Shown in pieces: positions 15,206-15,906 of a stretch of DNA of 15,906 nucleotides. The position numbers were made by a program, and so were the translations under genes. Each line of letters starts with the position of its first letter. Positions within the stretch are counted from its first letter, which is position 1. Source of the DNA: Spirochaetales bacterium (lineage in GTDB: Bacteria; Spirochaetota; Spirochaetia; Sphaerochaetales; Sphaerochaetaceae); the NCBI GenBank assembly GCA_022784805.1, contig JALFYG010000175.1, positions 1 through 15,906 of the forward strand, read 5' to 3'. Below the pieces are notes generated by a model. It worked only from the letters and a program-made list of their open reading frames with translations, made no database searches and was not told where the DNA came from.

Positions 15206-15234
15206 AGTTTACAGTTGTTTTCAAAACCCTTCAA
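15206..15234 (-). promoter_or_regulatory. Promoter of the patatin gene (leaderless candidate)
   Basis: Minus-strand TTGAAG (15234-15229, 4 of 6), a 17-nt spacer and TAAACT (15211-15206, 4 of 6) are followed by exactly 6 nt and the ATG at 15199. There is no Shine-Dalgarno sequence in the short gap. Confidence 0.42.
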
Positions 15235-15241
15235 TGTCACC

Positions 15242-15271
15242 TTGATAAAGTAGGCAAAATTCTGTTAAGAT
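15242..15271 (+). promoter_or_regulatory. Promoter of tRNA-Leu
   Basis: TTGATA (15242-15247, 5 of 6 to -35), an 18-nt spacer and TGT-TAAGAT, an extended -10 with its hexamer at 15266-15271. The predicted start near 15278 is only a few bases before the mature tRNA 5' end. Confidence 0.6.
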
Positions 15272-15281
15272 TTCATGGAAC

Positions 15282-15365
15282 GGCGTGATGGCGGAATTGG
15301 TAGACGCAGTAGACTCAAAATCTGCCGGGAGCAATCCCTTGTGGGTTCGATTCCCACTCGCGCTA
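15282..15365 (+). tRNA. tRNA-Leu (anticodon CAA)
   Basis: An 84-nt cloverleaf. Acceptor GGCGTGA (15282-15288) pairs with TCGCGCT (15358-15364; G1-U72 and one internal wobble), discriminator A at 15365. The D arm is GCG-GAATTGGTAGA-CGC. The anticodon stem GTAGA/TCTGC carries the loop CTCAAAA with anticodon CAA at 15316-15318, reading UUG. A long variable arm (GGGA-GCAA-TCCC) marks a class II tRNA, and the T arm is GTGGG-TTCGATT-CCCAC. The 3' CCA is not encoded (TCC follows), so it must be added after transcription. Confidence 0.97.
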
Positions 15366-15372
15366 TCCTTTT

Positions 15373-15409
15373 AGTCAGAATTTGATACAATCAAGTTCTG
15401 ACTTTTTTA
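15373..15409 (+). terminator. Rho-independent terminator of tRNA-Leu
   Basis: AGTCAGAA (15373-15380) pairs with TTCTGACT (15396-15403), with TTGA/TCAA able to extend the stem inside, followed by a T6 run. It begins 8 nt after the tRNA, so the tRNA is a single-gene transcript. Confidence 0.9.
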
Positions 15410-15509
15410 TTTACTGCAACAAAAGAAATTACAAATCCTTCCCTGTAACGTAAAAGAACATATAGGCCCAAATAATAAGGCTTTTTGCCATGCCTGAGTA
15501 ACAAAAAAT

Positions 15510-15571
15510 GAACACATTGTTCGCTTTCTTTATTATCGTTTACACGTTTGAAACGATTTATTTTAAATCGT
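15510..15571. repeat. Cluster of short perfect palindromes preceding the 21-bp array
   Basis: Three dyads in 62 bp: GAACA-CAT-TGTTC (15510-15522), CGTTT-G-AAACG (15545-15555) and ACGATTT-ATTTT-AAATCGT (15553-15571); the last abuts the first 21-bp unit. The stretch 15410-15509 before it contains nothing I recognise. Confidence 0.6.
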
Positions 15572-15756
15572 AACCAGGGTTTTGAATAACGTAACCCGGG
15601 TTTGCAAAAGCGTTTTACAGTAATTGAATTTCGTTATCCTGTTTAAGAATAACGTTTTACAGTATTTGAATATCGTTTTACAGTATTTGAATAACGTTCA
15701 ACAGTACATGAAAAACGTAACACAGTGTTCAATAAAGTAACACTGTGTAGAAAACA
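15569..15756. repeat. Array of degenerate 21-bp direct repeats with internal dyads
   Basis: Units begin at 15569, 15590, 15611, 15632, 15653, 15674, 15695 and 15716, exactly 21 bp apart; a ninth starts at 15736 after 20 bp. Each of the first eight begins with CGT, the ninth with AGT, and most end in TTGAA plus A/T-rich bases. The two best copies (15653 and 15674) share CGTTTTACAGTATTTGAATA. Around positions 4-14 of each unit is a dyad whose arms differ between units, e.g. AACCCGGGTT (15593-15602), TTTACAGTAA (15614-15623, with TTAC-A-GTAA) and AACACAGTGTT (15719-15729). Every reading frame is broken by stops, so it does not look coding. Spacers are absent, so it is not a CRISPR. Function unknown; a phased protein-binding array is the leading idea. 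Confidence 0.85.
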
Positions 15757-15773
15757 TCATCAACGCCAGGGAC

Positions 15774-15807
15774 AAAAAATCAGGCCTACAGCAATATGCC
15801 ATAGACC
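15774..15807 (-). terminator. Terminator of the gene entering from the right edge
   Basis: On the minus strand GGTCTATGGC (15807-15798) pairs with GCTGTAGGCC (15792-15783) over 10 bp including three G-U pairs, loop ATATT, followed by TGATTTTTTG. It lies 21 nt after the stop codon at 15831-15829 and supports that short coding end being real. Confidence 0.75.
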
Positions 15808-15828
15808 TTCCTTTCATCTACTACTTTC

Positions 15829-15906
15829 TCAAAGCTCAACCGGAATCTCCATCCCGCTCTTGAACTTCACCCTGAAACTCTTCTTGTCCACCACAACCAT
15901 CACATC
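15829..15906 (-). CDS. C-terminal 25 codons of an unidentified gene (possibly a recombinase)
   Basis: The frame enters at the window edge and ends at TGA 15831-15829, giving a 25-residue tail containing VVVDKKSFRVKFKSGMEI and ending PVEL. A proper terminator follows 21 nt later, which supports a true gene end. The alternating basic/hydrophobic strand with FKSGMEI is the kind of ending seen in large serine recombinases and some other DNA-handling proteins, but 25 residues are too few for an assignment and the resemblance is weak. A nearby tRNA gene and the repeat array make a mobile-element gene plausible. The rest of the gene lies to the right of the window. Confidence 0.5.
   Translation of the reverse strand, partial: DVMVVVDKKSFRVKFKSGMEIPVEL

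Noticed and set aside
15632..15652. DnaA box / replication origin suggested by TTATCC inside a repeat unit
   Set aside because: Only six of nine positions match TTATCCACA, in one unit only, and no dnaA or dnaN is nearby.
15569..15756. Reading the 21-bp array as a heptapeptide-repeat protein (minus-strand frames give SNTVKRY or LFKYCKT repeats)
   Set aside because: 21 bp is seven codons, so repeats appear in any frame, but each frame is broken by stops (TGA in the unit at 15695, TAA in the unit at 15632 or just after 15569) and there is no start codon with a ribosome-binding site. The variation keeps DNA dyads rather than amino acids.
15569..15756. CRISPR array
   Set aside because: The units are contiguous, degenerate and only 21 bp long; there are no unique spacers and no cas gene in view.

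Overview
The window (about 43% G+C by eye, AGA/AGG-rich arginine codons) reads like the chromosome of a double-membraned, probably host-associated spirochaete (Sphaerochaeta/Treponema-like). The clues are a secreted patatin fused to an outer-membrane barrel, a membrane-anchored SurA/PpiD-type foldase, a diacylglycerol-glucosyltransferase-like enzyme in a surface-glycan operon, and QueH. The taxonomic call is inference; no marker gene fixes it.

Left part (1-4510, minus strand): one operon, read right to left. It encodes a GT4 glycosyltransferase (probable TTG start), a Wzx-like flippase, an O-antigen ligase/polymerase-like protein, and an envelope protein cut by the window edge that looks like the N-terminus of an RND/MMPL exporter. 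Two of its three junctions are 8-nt overlaps. It plausibly builds and exports a lipid-anchored surface polysaccharide.

Middle (4511-9384, plus strand): a divergent intergenic region with a good promoter, the SurA/PpiD-like foldase with its own terminator, a DUF2804-like protein, and a DEAD-box RNA helicase (DeaD/DbpA type) ending in a two-way terminator shared with the converging TrpR-family regulator.

Next (9389-11902, minus strand): the TrpR-like regulator, then a queH-cls pair (epoxyqueuosine reductase and cardiolipin synthase) again joined by an 8-nt overlap. Then come a plus-strand membrane TPR protein, a second two-way terminator, and the minus-strand patatin/barrel protein.

Right end (15200-15906): a complete promoter, tRNA-Leu(CAA) and terminator, followed by about 420 bp without a gene. 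That stretch holds the most striking feature of the window: an array of eight 21-bp units plus a ninth offset by 20 bp, each unit with a dyad at the same place and arms that change together, preceded by several short palindromes. It is bounded on the right by a strong terminator and the last 25 codons of a minus-strand gene.

Several lone or first genes (DUF2804-like, TrpR-like, queH, patatin) lack a Shine-Dalgarno sequence and carry a -10-like hexamer 6-7 nt before the ATG, which predicts leaderless mRNAs. The glycan genes, the foldase and the TPR gene have clear purine-rich ribosome-binding sites.
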